Shown here: positions 36,595 to 45,588 of the stretch, one piece after another
Layout: each line of letters opens with the position of its first letter
Numbering within the stretch: the first letter of the stretch is position 1
Origin: Halomicrobium salinisoli
Lineage (GTDB): Archaea; Halobacteriota; Halobacteria; Halobacteriales; Haloarculaceae
Assembly (NCBI RefSeq): GCF_020405185.1
Contig: NZ_CP084463.1
Span: 372,001 to 436,000 of the forward strand
DNA: 64,000 nt
Reading direction: 5' to 3'
Program-made: the position numbers and the translations under genes
The notes under the pieces: generated by a model
The model's input: only the letters and a program-made list of their open reading frames with translations
Database searches by the model: none
Told to the model about the DNA's origin: nothing

Positions 36595-38008
36595 GGACGC
36601 CCTCCAGGTCGCTCCGGGTCGGCGCGTTGACCACCGTCACCGCGTCGCCGTCCCGCCGTATCTCGACGGCGTCCTCGTGCGGACCGTCCTCGATTACCCA
36701 CACGCCGTCGTCGACCCGCTCGCCGCCCCAGTGCTCCACCACGTCGCCCCACTCGGCGGCGAACTCGGCGGCCTCGGACTCGTTTGTCCAGACCGTCTTC
36801 CAGACGTAGGCCGACTCGTCGCCGCGCTCGTAGACGTGCAGCCGGCCGCCGGCCCAGCCGTCCGCCGCGGGCAGGTCGTAGTTGTACGGGTCCGACCGGT
36901 CCACGGAGCCGTCGCCGCGGTAGTTGATGATCTGCCGGGGCCCGACGACGCCGCTGTCGTTGTACTCGTCGGCCACCGTGTACGCCAGCCCGGCCGCGAT
37001 GGCCGACTGACCCAGCACCGCGTGGTCGGGTCGGTCGGCCGGCCGGACGCGTTCCCAGTCGCCGCCCGCGCCGTCATCGATCGTCACGGACTCGGGCTCC
37101 CACTCGGAGTAGCGGTCCGGGTAGATCACCTCGGTCGAGCCGTCCGGGTGCTCGTCGTAGGCGTCGTTCACCCGCTCCCAGCCGCCCTCGTCGTGCAGCG
37201 CGGCGACGAACTGCCCGCCGTCGCCGTAGGGGAAGTACATGAGGAAGTTGAGTCCGAAGTGGCTGTCGCCGCCACCACCGCCGTCCGACGCGGCCGGGAG
37301 GCACTCCCAGGCCGCGCCGCAGCGCTCGGTGTAGCGCCGCTGGGTGAACGAGGCGTCCCCCTCGATCAGCCCGTTGCGTCCCTGGTAGGCGTCGCGGGTC
37401 GCGGCGTCGTCGTCCGAGAGGTCGTAGTGCTGGTCCTGGAGGGCGTGGACCAGCTCGTGGGCCAGCGTCCCCTCGCCGTCCAGCCGCGGCGTCTCGCTGT
37501 CGGAGACGATCACGATGGCCTCCTCGGCGGGATCGTAGTAGCCCAGCACGCTCTGGCCCAGCGACCGCTCCTGGGTGGCGATCGAGTCCTCGTCCTCGCC
37601 GACCAGGAACATGGCCTCGAACTTCGCGTTGTCGAAGCGCCGGAACGTCTCCGTGTGGTTCCGGCCCGACTCGTTGCGGTACTCGGCGCGGGTGATCACC
37701 TCGACGGACACCGACTCCCGGAACTCCAGGCCGCGGACGCGCTCGACGCGGGCCATCGAACGGGCGACCGCTTTCTCGCGCTCGCTCTCGTTGAGGCCGT
37801 CCGCGGTGGTGATCGAGAGGCTCTCGTTGTGCCAGTAGCCCTCCTCCCATCCCAGCACGTCGCTCTCGGGGTCGGCGGGCGTCCCCGCGTCACTCTCGGA
37901 GGTGCCCGCTTCGACCCCCGTCTCCGTCGCCGTCGGTCCCTCGCCGACGCCGGGGGCCTGACAGCCCGCGAGGACCAGCAGAACAGCGCACAGGGCGGCG
38001 CGGTACAT
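36587..38008 (-). CDS. Hvo_1808-type surface lipoprotein, paralogue, putative metalloprotease
   Basis: A 473-residue lipoprotein (lipobox VLAGC, Cys16) and first gene of the pair. A zinc-like motif HELVH lies at about 183-187, with IEGDASF about 30 residues later providing a possible Glu ligand. Compared with the neighbour it has a Thr/Glu-rich linker after the lipobox and a Gly/Asp-rich loop in the middle. Sequence similarity along the whole length shows tandem duplication followed by divergence. The ATG at 38008 is chosen because the signal peptide begins there. Confidence 0.78.
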   Translation of the reverse strand: MYRAALCAVLLVLAGCQAPGVGEGPTATETGVEAGTSESDAGTPADPESDVLGWEEGYWHNESLSITTADGLNESEREKAVARSMARVERVRGLEFRESVSVEVITRAEYRNESGRNHTETFRRFDNAKFEAMFLVGEDEDSIATQERSLGQSVLGYYDPAEEAIVIVSDSETPRLDGEGTLAHELVHALQDQHYDLSDDDAATRDAYQGRNGLIEGDASFTQRRYTERCGAAWECLPAASDGGGGGDSHFGLNFLMYFPYGDGGQFVAALHDEGGWERVNDAYDEHPDGSTEVIYPDRYSEWEPESVTIDDGAGGDWERVRPADRPDHAVLGQSAIAAGLAYTVADEYNDSGVVGPRQIINYRGDGSVDRSDPYNYDLPAADGWAGGRLHVYERGDESAYVWKTVWTNESEAAEFAAEWGDVVEHWGGERVDDGVWVIEDGPHEDAVEIRRDGDAVTVVNAPTRSDLEGVHA

Positions 38009-38091
38009 GTCCGGTCCGTAGTCGTCCGCACTCAAAAAGGGCCCGCAGTGGGGCAACGCTGTTGTGAGTCGCTGGCATAGCTCCGGACGCC

Positions 38092-38664
38092 ATGGAACTC
38101 GATCCCGACAGGACCGCCGTGGTGGTGGTGGACGTGCAGAACGGCTTCTGTCACCCCGACGGGAGCCTCTACGCGCCCGGCAGCGAGGCGGCAATCGAGC
38201 CCTGCGCCGCGCTCGTCGACCGCGCCCGCGAGGCCGGGGCCAGCGTCGTCTTCACCCGCGACGTCCACCCGTCCGAGCAGTTCGAGGACGCCCACTACTA
38301 CGACGAGTTCGAGCGCTGGGGCGAGCACGTCCTCGAGGGCTCCCGGGAGGCCGAACTCGTCGACGAACTGGAGCCCCGCGAGGAGGACCTGGTCGTCGTC
38401 AAGCACACCTACGACGCCTTCCACGAGACCCAGCTAGAGGGGTGGCTGGACGCCCACGGGATCGACGACCTCGTCTTCTGCGGCACGCTCGCGAACGTCT
38501 GCGTCCTCCACACCGCCGGCAGCGCCGGCCTCCGGGACTACCGACCCGTCCTCGTCGAGGACGCCATCGGCGCCATCGAGGACGACCACCGCGAGTACGC
38601 CCTGGACCACGCCGAGTGGCTGTTCGGCGAGGTGGCGACGCTCGACGACGTGCGCTTCGCGTAG
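38092..38664 (+). CDS. nicotinamidase / isochorismatase-family cysteine hydrolase
   Basis: A 190-residue hydrolase with the catalytic triad Asp14 (VVVDVQNGF), Lys104 (VVVKHTYDAF) and Cys137 (GTLANVCVLHTA). The cis-peptide region before Cys and the HPDGS segment fit nicotinamidase (PncA), which makes nicotinate for the phosphoribosyltransferase encoded at 27985-29145. Other isochorismatase-like substrates cannot be excluded. The ATG at 38092 begins one short stretch before strand one. Confidence 0.87.
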   Translation: MELDPDRTAVVVVDVQNGFCHPDGSLYAPGSEAAIEPCAALVDRAREAGASVVFTRDVHPSEQFEDAHYYDEFERWGEHVLEGSREAELVDELEPREEDLVVVKHTYDAFHETQLEGWLDAHGIDDLVFCGTLANVCVLHTAGSAGLRDYRPVLVEDAIGAIEDDHREYALDHAEWLFGEVATLDDVRFA

Positions 38665-38702
38665 GGACGGTCTCCAAGGGGTTCCCCGCCGACGGCATCG
38701 AC

Positions 38703-39194
38703 ATGACCGATCCCGTCCGCGGCGACGTCGACGAGGTCCCCGACGGCCCGGAGTACGACCTCGACTTCCGCGACGACCCCGGTCGCTACCGGTCGACGAG
38801 CGACGAGCGCGGCGTGTTCAAGATCGAGCCCTACAAGTCCGAACTGCTGCCGCTGTGGGTCATCTCCGACCGCGAGTCCGCCGCCGAGGCCGCCGACGCG
38901 ATCCACGAGCGCTACCGGGCGTACCGCGATGCCGAGGACTTCGTCGGGATGGATATGGCCCGCAAGTACCTCCAGATGGGCTGGACGCGGGCGATGCGGT
39001 ACGCGAAGTACCCCGGCGGGCAGAAGTACGAGACCGGCGAGGACGGCGAGCGGGTCGAGCGCGACCCGCAGGAGTGGTACGACGAGGAGAAGCGCGAGAT
39101 CGCCCGGATCTACCGGGACCACCTCGACCGCGTCCGTGACGACCCCGAGTACGAGCGGCTGAAGGCCGCCCATCGGGAGCGCTACGGGGACTGA
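38703..39194 (+). CDS. DUF4385 family protein
   Basis: A 163-residue soluble protein. The segment EYDLDFRDDPGRY, then GVFKIEPYKSELLPLWVI and MDMARKYLQMGWTRAMRYA, match the DUF4385 family found in bacteria, phages and haloarchaea. Its function is unknown. The C-terminal part is helical and strongly charged. It starts 38 bases after the nicotinamidase stop on the same strand, so the two may be co-transcribed. Confidence 0.82.
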   Translation: MTDPVRGDVDEVPDGPEYDLDFRDDPGRYRSTSDERGVFKIEPYKSELLPLWVISDRESAAEAADAIHERYRAYRDAEDFVGMDMARKYLQMGWTRAMRYAKYPGGQKYETGEDGERVERDPQEWYDEEKREIARIYRDHLDRVRDDPEYERLKAAHRERYGD

Positions 39195-39240
39195 TCGCCC
39201 CCGGTCGCGGCCGCTACTGGATCGACCGCCGATCCCCGCG

Positions 39241-40065
39241 CTACCGGCGTTCGATCGTCACCGTCACGTCCTCGCCGACCGCGAGGTCGACCGCTTCCCC
39301 GACGACCTTGGCGCCGAACCGGTCGCGAGCGCAGCACAGCGCCAGTCCCGTGACGGGGTCGCCGTTCGCGGACACCGTCACGTCCGACCAGGTCACGGTC
39401 CGACCCGTCGCTTCTCCCACTTTGGTTCCGGCGACGGCGACCGGCCCGCTCTGGGCGCCTACCAGCCCGCCGCCGTCGTAGTGCGGCAGTCCGCCGTCGA
39501 CCACGCCCCGACCCGCACCGCTGGCCAGGCCGACGAACCGCTCGCCCGGCGCGGGGTGGGCGGGCGCGTCCAGGCGCGCCCACGTCTCGCCCGCTCCGAC
39601 GACCGTCCCCGTCCCGTCCCAGTCGAGCGCTTCGACGTCCGCGTCGACCGCCAGCGGCACAGACCCGGACGCGCGATAGGGGTCAGCGTCCGGGTCGCGG
39701 AACTCCAGGTGCAGGTGGTCGGGGACCCAGGGCGCGAAGAAGCCCGCCCTGATCGACGGCCCGAGCGGGTCGCCGACGGCCACGCGGTCGCCCACCTCGA
39801 CGTCGGGGTCGACGTGCATGAGCCGCGCCGTCCACTCGCCGGCGTCGACCAGCACGAGGTAGTCGTGCTCGACGGCGTAGGGCTTCGGCGGCGCCCGCAC
39901 GCGCCGGACGTCCAGTACCTCCCCGGAAACCGGCGAGGGGGCCGGCTCGTCCGGTTCGTGGTAGAGGTCGATCGCCCGCCCCTCGTCGTGGGCGGCGAAC
40001 GGCGAGTTGTACAGCGAGAACCGCCGGTATCGCGCCAGGACGTCGGCGGACAGCGTGACGGCCAT
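39241..40065 (-). CDS. M23-peptidase-like protein (LasA/lysostaphin fold)
   Basis: A 274-residue protein without a signal peptide. Residues about 25-130 resemble the M23 beta-sheet domain: GRAIDLYH with Asp33, a SGEVLDVR strand, LMHVDPDVEVGDRVAVGDPLG and DHLHLEF with His117 and His119. The usual HxxxD first ligand is incomplete (no His four before Asp33), so catalytic activity is doubtful. Haloarchaea have no peptidoglycan, so a conventional lytic role is unlikely. The C-terminal half is beta-rich and unknown. An alternative ATG at 40092 would add nine residues. Confidence 0.65.
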   Translation of the reverse strand: MAVTLSADVLARYRRFSLYNSPFAAHDEGRAIDLYHEPDEPAPSPVSGEVLDVRRVRAPPKPYAVEHDYLVLVDAGEWTARLMHVDPDVEVGDRVAVGDPLGPSIRAGFFAPWVPDHLHLEFRDPDADPYRASGSVPLAVDADVEALDWDGTGTVVGAGETWARLDAPAHPAPGERFVGLASGAGRGVVDGGLPHYDGGGLVGAQSGPVAVAGTKVGEATGRTVTWSDVTVSANGDPVTGLALCCARDRFGAKVVGEAVDLAVGEDVTVTIERR

Positions 40066-40270
40066 CGGCGGTCGTTCGCCGGGCGGGCGCATGTGCCTGT
40101 CGCCCCGCGCTGACGCCCGACGGTTCAAGTGCGAAGACGGGACCAGCGCCGCCGTGCTCTGAGGACCGCCGCGGCGGGGCCAGCGGGAGCGCGACGCCGC
40201 CCGCCGTGGAGCGCGCGACGCCGGCGTCGCCTGCTCGCCCTTTTTGCCCGAGGAGTCCCACCGACCGCCC

Positions 40271-40948
40271 ATGCGCGTCCTCCGCGGTCGGGCCGCCGAC
40301 CCCGAGCGGGACTTCGAGCGGACCCGGGAGCTGGCCGCCCGGGTCGCCGAGGCCGGCGAGTCCGCGCTGCGCGCCTGGCGACCCCACCGGCAGGTCGCCT
40401 TCGGCCGCCGCGACGCCCGCAGCGACGGGTACGACCGCGCCCGCGAAGCCGCCCGCGAGCGCGGCTACGTCCCGCTCGAACGCGAGGTCGGCGGGCGGGC
40501 CGTCGCGTACACCGGGACAACCGTCGCGTTCGCGCTGGCCCGCCCCGCCGACGACCGATCCGGCATCCGGGACCGCTACGCCGAGGCGACCGACAGACTG
40601 CGAGCGGCCCTGTCCGACCTCGGCGTCGACGCCCGAGAGGGCGAACCGGCCGACTCCTTCTGCCCGGGAACGCACTCGCTGCAGGCGGACGGGAAGATCG
40701 CCGGGCTCGCCCAGCGCGTGCGCCAGGACGTGGCGCTCGTCGCCGGCGTCGTCGTGGTCGCCGACCGCGACGAGGTCGCCGCCGTCCTCGACCCGGTCTA
40801 CGACGCCCTCGGCGTCCCGTTCGACCCGGCCAGCGTCGGAAGCGTCGCCGCGGCGGGCGGCCCGTCGGACGCGGACGCGACGGTCGACGCACTGATCGAC
40901 GCGTTCGCCCCGGACGACTATCGCGTCGACCGCAGTCGGGAGACTTAG
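40271..40948 (+). CDS. lipoate-protein ligase A family protein
   Basis: A 225-residue member of the biotin/lipoate A/B ligase fold. REVGGRAVAYTG (71-82) corresponds to the lipoyl-binding RRxxGGGxVxH region, although the His is replaced by Tyr, and QADGKIAGLAQR (138-149) carries the catalytic Lys142. Such proteins attach lipoate or octanoate to 2-oxoacid dehydrogenase complexes; some haloarchaeal relatives have unknown substrates. The ATG at 40271 starts at the first strand. Dihydroorotase follows 24 bases later. Confidence 0.82.
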   Translation: MRVLRGRAADPERDFERTRELAARVAEAGESALRAWRPHRQVAFGRRDARSDGYDRAREAARERGYVPLEREVGGRAVAYTGTTVAFALARPADDRSGIRDRYAEATDRLRAALSDLGVDAREGEPADSFCPGTHSLQADGKIAGLAQRVRQDVALVAGVVVVADRDEVAAVLDPVYDALGVPFDPASVGSVAAAGGPSDADATVDALIDAFAPDDYRVDRSRET

Positions 40949-40972
40949 GGCCACCGCCCGAGGAGCGCCTGT

Positions 40973-42262
40973 ATGCTCTTCCGGAACGCGACCCTCGCGG
41001 ACGGGCGCGAGCGCGACGTCCGCGTGGACGGCGAGACGATCGCCGCCGTCGGCGAGGACCTCCAGGCCGACGGCGACGAACGCGTGATCGACGCCGCGGG
41101 CAAGCGCCTCCTCCCGGGGATGATCGACGTGCACGTCCACTTCCGCCAGCCCGGCTTCCCGCACAAGGAGACCTGGGCGACCGGGTCCCGGTCTGCCGCC
41201 GCCGGCGGGGTCACCGCGGTCGTCGACCAGCCCAACACCGACCCGCCGACGACCGATCCGGCGGCCTTCGACGAGAAGGTCGACCTCGCGAGTGAGTCGC
41301 TGGTGGACTTCGGGATCAACGGCGGCGTCACGGCCGACTGGGACCCCGAGATGCTGGACCGCCCGCTCTTCGCGCTCGGCGAGGTGTTCCTCGCCGATTC
41401 GACCGGCGACATGGGCATCGAGGCCGACCTCTTCGAGTCCGCGCTGGCGGCGGCGACCGAGCGCGACGTGACCGTCACCGTCCACGCGGAGGACGCCGAC
41501 GAGTTCAGCCAGGAGGCCCGCGACCGCGACGACGCCGACGCCTGGAGCGCCTACCGCACCGCCGGGGCCGAGGCGGTCGCCGTGGAACGCGCCTGCGAGG
41601 TCGCCGCCGACCTCGGCGCGACCATCCACGTCGCCCACACTTCGACGCCGGAGGGAGTCGACCGCGCCGCCGACGCCGGGATGACCTGCGAGGTCACCCC
41701 GCACCACCTCCTGCTCTCGCGCGAGGACCTGAACGATCTGGGCACGTTCGGCCGGATGAACCCGCCGCTCCGCAGCGAGGAGCGCCGGGCCGCCGTCTAC
41801 GAGCGGGTCGCCGACGGGACGGTCGACGTGATCGCTACCGATCACGCGCCCCACACGCGCGAGGAGAAGGACGCCTCCATCTGGGACGCGCCCTCCGGCG
41901 TCCCCGGCGTCGAGACGGCGCTCCCGCTGTTGCTCGCCGAGGCGGCCGACGACGACAGCCCGCTCACGTTCGAGCGGGTGCGCGACCTCACCGCCGCGAA
42001 CCCCGCCGACGTCTTCGACCTGCCGGCGAAGGGCCGGATCGAGGAAGGCCGGGACGCCGACATCGTGCTCGTCGACCCCGACGACCGCCGGGAGATCCGC
42101 GGCGCCGACCTGCACTCGAAGGTCGACTGGACGCCCTTCGAGGGGTTCGAGGGAGTCTTCCCCGAACTCACGCTGGTCCGCGGAGGCGTCGCCTACCGGA
42201 GCGACCCCGACGGCGGGGAGCAGTTCGGCGACGCCCGTGGCCGGAACGTCCGGGCGGAGTGA
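40973..42262 (+). CDS. pyrC: dihydroorotase
   Basis: Cyclises carbamoyl aspartate to dihydroorotate in pyrimidine synthesis. The 429-residue amidohydrolase has the metal motif DVHVHFRQPG (52-61), the substrate-binding Asn in QPNTD (86-90), further metal His residues in VTVHAEDADE and IHVAHTSTPEG, and the catalytic Asp in ATDHAPHT (near 286-293). The N- and C-terminal beta domain is present. Length matches the class I enzyme. Confidence 0.95.
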   Translation: MLFRNATLADGRERDVRVDGETIAAVGEDLQADGDERVIDAAGKRLLPGMIDVHVHFRQPGFPHKETWATGSRSAAAGGVTAVVDQPNTDPPTTDPAAFDEKVDLASESLVDFGINGGVTADWDPEMLDRPLFALGEVFLADSTGDMGIEADLFESALAAATERDVTVTVHAEDADEFSQEARDRDDADAWSAYRTAGAEAVAVERACEVAADLGATIHVAHTSTPEGVDRAADAGMTCEVTPHHLLLSREDLNDLGTFGRMNPPLRSEERRAAVYERVADGTVDVIATDHAPHTREEKDASIWDAPSGVPGVETALPLLLAEAADDDSPLTFERVRDLTAANPADVFDLPAKGRIEEGRDADIVLVDPDDRREIRGADLHSKVDWTPFEGFEGVFPELTLVRGGVAYRSDPDGGEQFGDARGRNVRAE

Positions 42263-42345
42263 CCCGCTACGGGCCCGCCGCCGCGAGTCGCTGCACTGAT
42301 CCACGGGCCCAACTGTTTTGACGGCTGCGTGTCACGTTACGGCCG

Positions 42346-42822
42346 ATGAGCGACGACTCCGGGTCCGGGCCCTTCGAGACCGACGGCTGGGAGCGGATGA
42401 TGGCGGACGTGCACGCGATGGCCCAGGACTACCGGGCCGACGGTCGTCTGGTCGTCGCCTGCCACCCCGACGACGTGACCGTGATCGTCGGGGGAGGTGA
42501 CGACGAGTCGCGACGGGCCGGGCTGGACGTGCTGGTGCCGGACGACGAGTACGAGGCGGTCCGAGACGTCCTCGACGGCCGCTCTATCGACCGGGTCGAC
42601 GTCTACCGCGCGCCGGGCGACGAGCGGATCTACCTCCTGTTCGCCGCGGAGTGCGCCGACGGCTGCGCGGTGTTGCTGCCCGCCTACTACGACCTCGCCG
42701 ACCGCAACCACCTCGAACGCGCGGCCGCGGAGCGCGGCCTCGCGGCGTACGTTCGCCGGCTGGCCGCGAACGAGGCCGTCGAGATCGACCTCGCCGACCC
42801 ATCGCTGCTCTTTCCGGACTGA
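42346..42822 (+). CDS. conserved haloarchaeal protein of unknown function
   Basis: A 158-residue soluble acidic protein. The N-terminal half alternates predicted strands and helices (DGRLVVACHPDDVTVIVGG). The second half contains ERIYLLFAAECADGCAVLLPAYYDLADRN-type hydrophobic strands and a long helix (NHLERAAAERGLAAYVRRL). Two cysteines are close together (ECADGC). The family is probably haloarchaea-specific; no function is assigned. The ATG at 42346 is preceded by a CTGTTTTGAC stretch about 30 bases upstream that could serve as the promoter. Confidence 0.7.
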   Translation: MSDDSGSGPFETDGWERMMADVHAMAQDYRADGRLVVACHPDDVTVIVGGGDDESRRAGLDVLVPDDEYEAVRDVLDGRSIDRVDVYRAPGDERIYLLFAAECADGCAVLLPAYYDLADRNHLERAAAERGLAAYVRRLAANEAVEIDLADPSLLFPD

Positions 42823-43036
42823 CGCCGGGTACGTCACACGTCCGGTGCCGACCGCCCGCGCCCGACCCTCCTTCGACCGACTCGACCGGACGCTGAGCAG
42901 AGGCCCGTAGTCATCCGTCTGATTCGCCGCTCTCGAATATCCGATCGTGACCCTGATCCGAATCTCTAGTGAATTATGTCGATGTATATCCTCGCTACTG
43001 TGTACGTTTGGCGCGTCTGATGTTGCAGAAACCAAC

Positions 43037-43044
43037 GAATATTT
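43037..43044 (+). promoter_or_regulatory. TATA box of the NarK-type transporter gene
   Basis: GAATATTT lies 26-33 bases before the ATG at 43070, consistent with a leaderless transcript. The preceding 200 bases (42823-43030) hold no gene that I can support. Confidence 0.5.
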
Positions 43045-43069
43045 CAATCGGGTCTGCGACGGCGGACGT

Positions 43070-44383
43070 ATGACCGGCGACGGCGTCAGGGGAAGTCCTC
43101 GCAGGGGTATCGCGTCGGCGACGCTGGGCTTTTTCGTCGGCTTCGCCGGCGTGGTCCTCTACGGGCCCGTCGCCGGCGAGTTCGAGGCCGCGATGGAGCT
43201 GTCGGGGCTCGCGCTGGGGCTGCTGGTCGCGGCGCCGCAGCTGACCGGCTCCCTGTTGCGGATCCCCTTCGGCGCCTGGGTGGAGGACGCGGGCGCGAAG
43301 AAGCCGTTTCTCGTCCTGCTGGGTCTCTCGATTCTGGGTATGGTCGGGCTGGCGGCGCTGCTCGTCCGGTACTACCCGGACGGGCTGACCGGAGAGCTGT
43401 ATCCGCTGGTCTTCCTGTTCGGCGCGCTGAGCGGCTGCGGCATCGCCGTGTTCTCCGTGGGCAGCGCCCAGACCTCCTACTGGAGCCCGGAGGACAGACA
43501 GGGGACGGCACTGGCTCTCTACGCCGGGCTCGGCAACAGCTCACCCGGCGTCTTCGCCCTGGTGGTGCCGCTCGCGCTGGCCGCTCTGGGGCTCACGGGC
43601 GCGTACCTCGCGTGGCTGGGATTCCTCGTGCTCGGGACGGTCGCCTACGCCTTCCTGGCCGTCGATTCCCCCTACTTCCAGTTCCTGAAGCAGGGTGCCG
43701 ACCCCGAGACGGCACGTGAGCGCGCCTCGCGGCACGGTCAGGAGCTGTTCCCCGGCGGCGACGCGGTCGTCGCGCTCCGCGAGGCCGCCGCCGTCCCCCG
43801 GACCTGGGTGCTCGTCGCGCTCTTTTTCACCTCCTTCGGCGGCTTCCTCGCGCTGACGACGTGGTACCCCTCCTACTGGACCTCGCTGCACGGGTTCGAC
43901 CTGCGGACCGCCGGCACGCTGACCGCGGTGGCGTTCACGCTCCCGGCGGCGCTGCTCCGCGTCCCGGGCGGCGTGGCCAGCGATCGGTTCGGCGGCGAGG
44001 AGACCGCCGTGGCGAGCTTCGCCGTCGTGGGGCTGTCCGCGGCCGTACTGGTCGTCACGCGGGGCTACCTGCCGGCGGTGGCGGCGACGCTGCTGCTGGC
44101 GGCGGGCATGGGCGTCGCCAACGCGGCCGTCTTCCAGCTCGTCCCGAAGTACGTCCCCGAGGCCGTCGGCGGCGCCTCGGGGCTGGTCGGCGGACTGGGC
44201 GCCTTCGGCGGGTTCGTCGTCCCGCCGATGCTGGGCGCGTTCGTCGACGCTCAGGGGACCAGCGGGTACGCGACCGGGTTCGTCGTCTACGTGGCGCTGG
44301 CGCTCGCGTCGGTGCTGGTGGCGGCCACGCTGTACCGTCGCGAGCCCGCGCCTGCGGCCGAGGGAGTACCCGCAGACGATTAG
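43070..44383 (+). CDS. MFS transporter, NarK/nitrate-nitrite porter type
   Basis: A 437-residue major facilitator protein with twelve predicted helices. The nitrate-signature-like region GGASGLVGGLGAFGGFVVPP near the eleventh helix and LALYAGLGNSSPGVFAL near the fifth match the NarK/NasA branch. These carriers move nitrate in or nitrite out. No nitrate or nitrite reductase gene is in the window, so substrate assignment rests only on family features. A TATA box is at the leaderless spacing. Confidence 0.85.
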   Translation: MTGDGVRGSPRRGIASATLGFFVGFAGVVLYGPVAGEFEAAMELSGLALGLLVAAPQLTGSLLRIPFGAWVEDAGAKKPFLVLLGLSILGMVGLAALLVRYYPDGLTGELYPLVFLFGALSGCGIAVFSVGSAQTSYWSPEDRQGTALALYAGLGNSSPGVFALVVPLALAALGLTGAYLAWLGFLVLGTVAYAFLAVDSPYFQFLKQGADPETARERASRHGQELFPGGDAVVALREAAAVPRTWVLVALFFTSFGGFLALTTWYPSYWTSLHGFDLRTAGTLTAVAFTLPAALLRVPGGVASDRFGGEETAVASFAVVGLSAAVLVVTRGYLPAVAATLLLAAGMGVANAAVFQLVPKYVPEAVGGASGLVGGLGAFGGFVVPPMLGAFVDAQGTSGYATGFVVYVALALASVLVAATLYRREPAPAAEGVPADD

Positions 44384-44416
44384 GAGACGTCGGTCCGGAC
44401 GCGCGTTCGCCGTCGC

Positions 44417-45088
44417 CTACGCCTCCTCGTCCAGGTCGTGCCCACAGTGGGGACACTCGTCGTGGCGCAGCTCCGCGGAGTGCTCGCGCACCTCCCGCAT
44501 GACCTCGGAGATGCGGTCCTCGGCGTCCAGCTCCTCCTCGACGCTGAGCTCGACGCCCTCGACCTCGAGCAGGAACTTGGCGACCTCGGTGGACTCGTAC
44601 ATCACGTCGTCCAGTTCCTCGGCGGTGAAGAAGTCGCACATCGCGCCGTAGAGGAAGGTCGCGCCGGCCTTGCGGACCTTCTCCTCGAAGGCGGCCCGTG
44701 CCTGGTTGACCGCCTGGGGCGTGTAGGTGTCGGTCATGAACGGGACCAGCTCGGGCAGGTTCTCGCCGATCTTGGTCATCTCGACGCCGGTCTCCGTCCG
44801 GAAGTCCGCACACAGGCGCGCGATGGCCCACTCGCGGGCGGTGACGTACGTCCGCTCGCGGAGGAACTCGTTGGCGCGGTCGTAGGTCCCGCCCTCGATC
44901 TTCTTGAAGCGGTCGTACTTCTGGACGTCCGGCGGAACGTCGCTCGCGGACGCCCCGTCCTCGGCAGCGGCGCCCTCGCCGTCGGAGAGTCCGTCGCCGT
45001 TGACGTCCGCGTCGGCGCTCACGTCACCGCCCGCGTCGGCTGGCTCCTCGTCCGTCCCGTCCGTCTCCGGCGACGCGCCGTCTGTCAT
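44417..45088 (-). CDS. DUF5806-type haloarchaeal protein with C-terminal zinc knuckle
   Basis: A 223-residue protein. Residues 1-50 are an acidic low-complexity tail. The core (about 55-200) is helical, with YDRFKKIEGGTYDRANEFLR and EWAIARLCADFRTETGVEMTKIGENLPELVPFM, which I recognise as a conserved haloarchaeal family. The C-terminus ends DECPHCGHDLDEEA, half of a zinc ribbon, which could pair with another subunit or with upstream ligands. No function is established. It is convergent with the NarK-type gene. Confidence 0.78.
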   Translation of the reverse strand: MTDGASPETDGTDEEPADAGGDVSADADVNGDGLSDGEGAAAEDGASASDVPPDVQKYDRFKKIEGGTYDRANEFLRERTYVTAREWAIARLCADFRTETGVEMTKIGENLPELVPFMTDTYTPQAVNQARAAFEEKVRKAGATFLYGAMCDFFTAEELDDVMYESTEVAKFLLEVEGVELSVEEELDAEDRISEVMREVREHSAELRHDECPHCGHDLDEEA

Positions 45089-45219
45089 GGCCGTCCCTGT
45101 GTTCTGGTGGCGAAAAAGCGTATCGGCACGACCGAGTGCGCCGAGCGCGGGCTCGTGAGAACGGCGTGAATTTCGCTCGGGTGGGTGGCTTTTTGACGGG
45201 CGACCTCTTTGGCTCGCTC

Positions 45220-45588
45220 ATGAAGGTGCTACTCGGCGTCGGGGGCAGTCGCCTCTCCTACGAGGCCCTCGAGACGTCGATCGAGCGCGCCCGAGAGGCC
45301 GGCGACGACCTCACGGTGGCGGTGTTCGGCAACGAGGAGGTCGACGCCGACGACGACGAGGTCGAGCAGCGAGTCCGGGAGGTCCTCGACGAGAACGGCT
45401 TCGAGGCGACGATCCGTCGCCTGGACGGCGAGCCGGGGCCACAGCTCGTCGAGATCGCCCAGCGAGAGAACTACGACCGCATCGTGCTGGGGAGCGGTCA
45501 GCGCAGCACCCTGGGCAAGATCCAGCTCGGATCGATCGCCGAGTTCGTGCTGCTGAACGCACAGACCCCGGTGACGCTCGTGCGATGA
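45220..45588 (+). CDS. universal stress protein family, short
   Basis: A 122-residue UspA-fold protein. It begins MKVLLGVGGSRLSYEAL and ends with the nucleotide-binding consensus LGSGQRSTLGKIQLGSIAEF followed by PVTLVR. The family binds ATP and helps survival under stress. Its stop overlaps the start of the acetyltransferase gene by four bases (ATGA), so the two are translationally coupled. It is the first of three Usp genes within 2 kb. Confidence 0.88.
   Translation: MKVLLGVGGSRLSYEALETSIERAREAGDDLTVAVFGNEEVDADDDEVEQRVREVLDENGFEATIRRLDGEPGPQLVEIAQRENYDRIVLGSGQRSTLGKIQLGSIAEFVLLNAQTPVTLVR

Noticed and set aside
39683..42304. An 873-codon minus-strand frame antisense to dihydroorotase.
   Set aside because: Composition is that of an antisense shadow; dihydroorotase and the ligase on the plus strand have clear family motifs.
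42823..43069. Possible gene in the gap before the NarK-type transporter.
   Set aside because: No frame with protein-like composition; the stretch is AT-richer and fits a promoter region.
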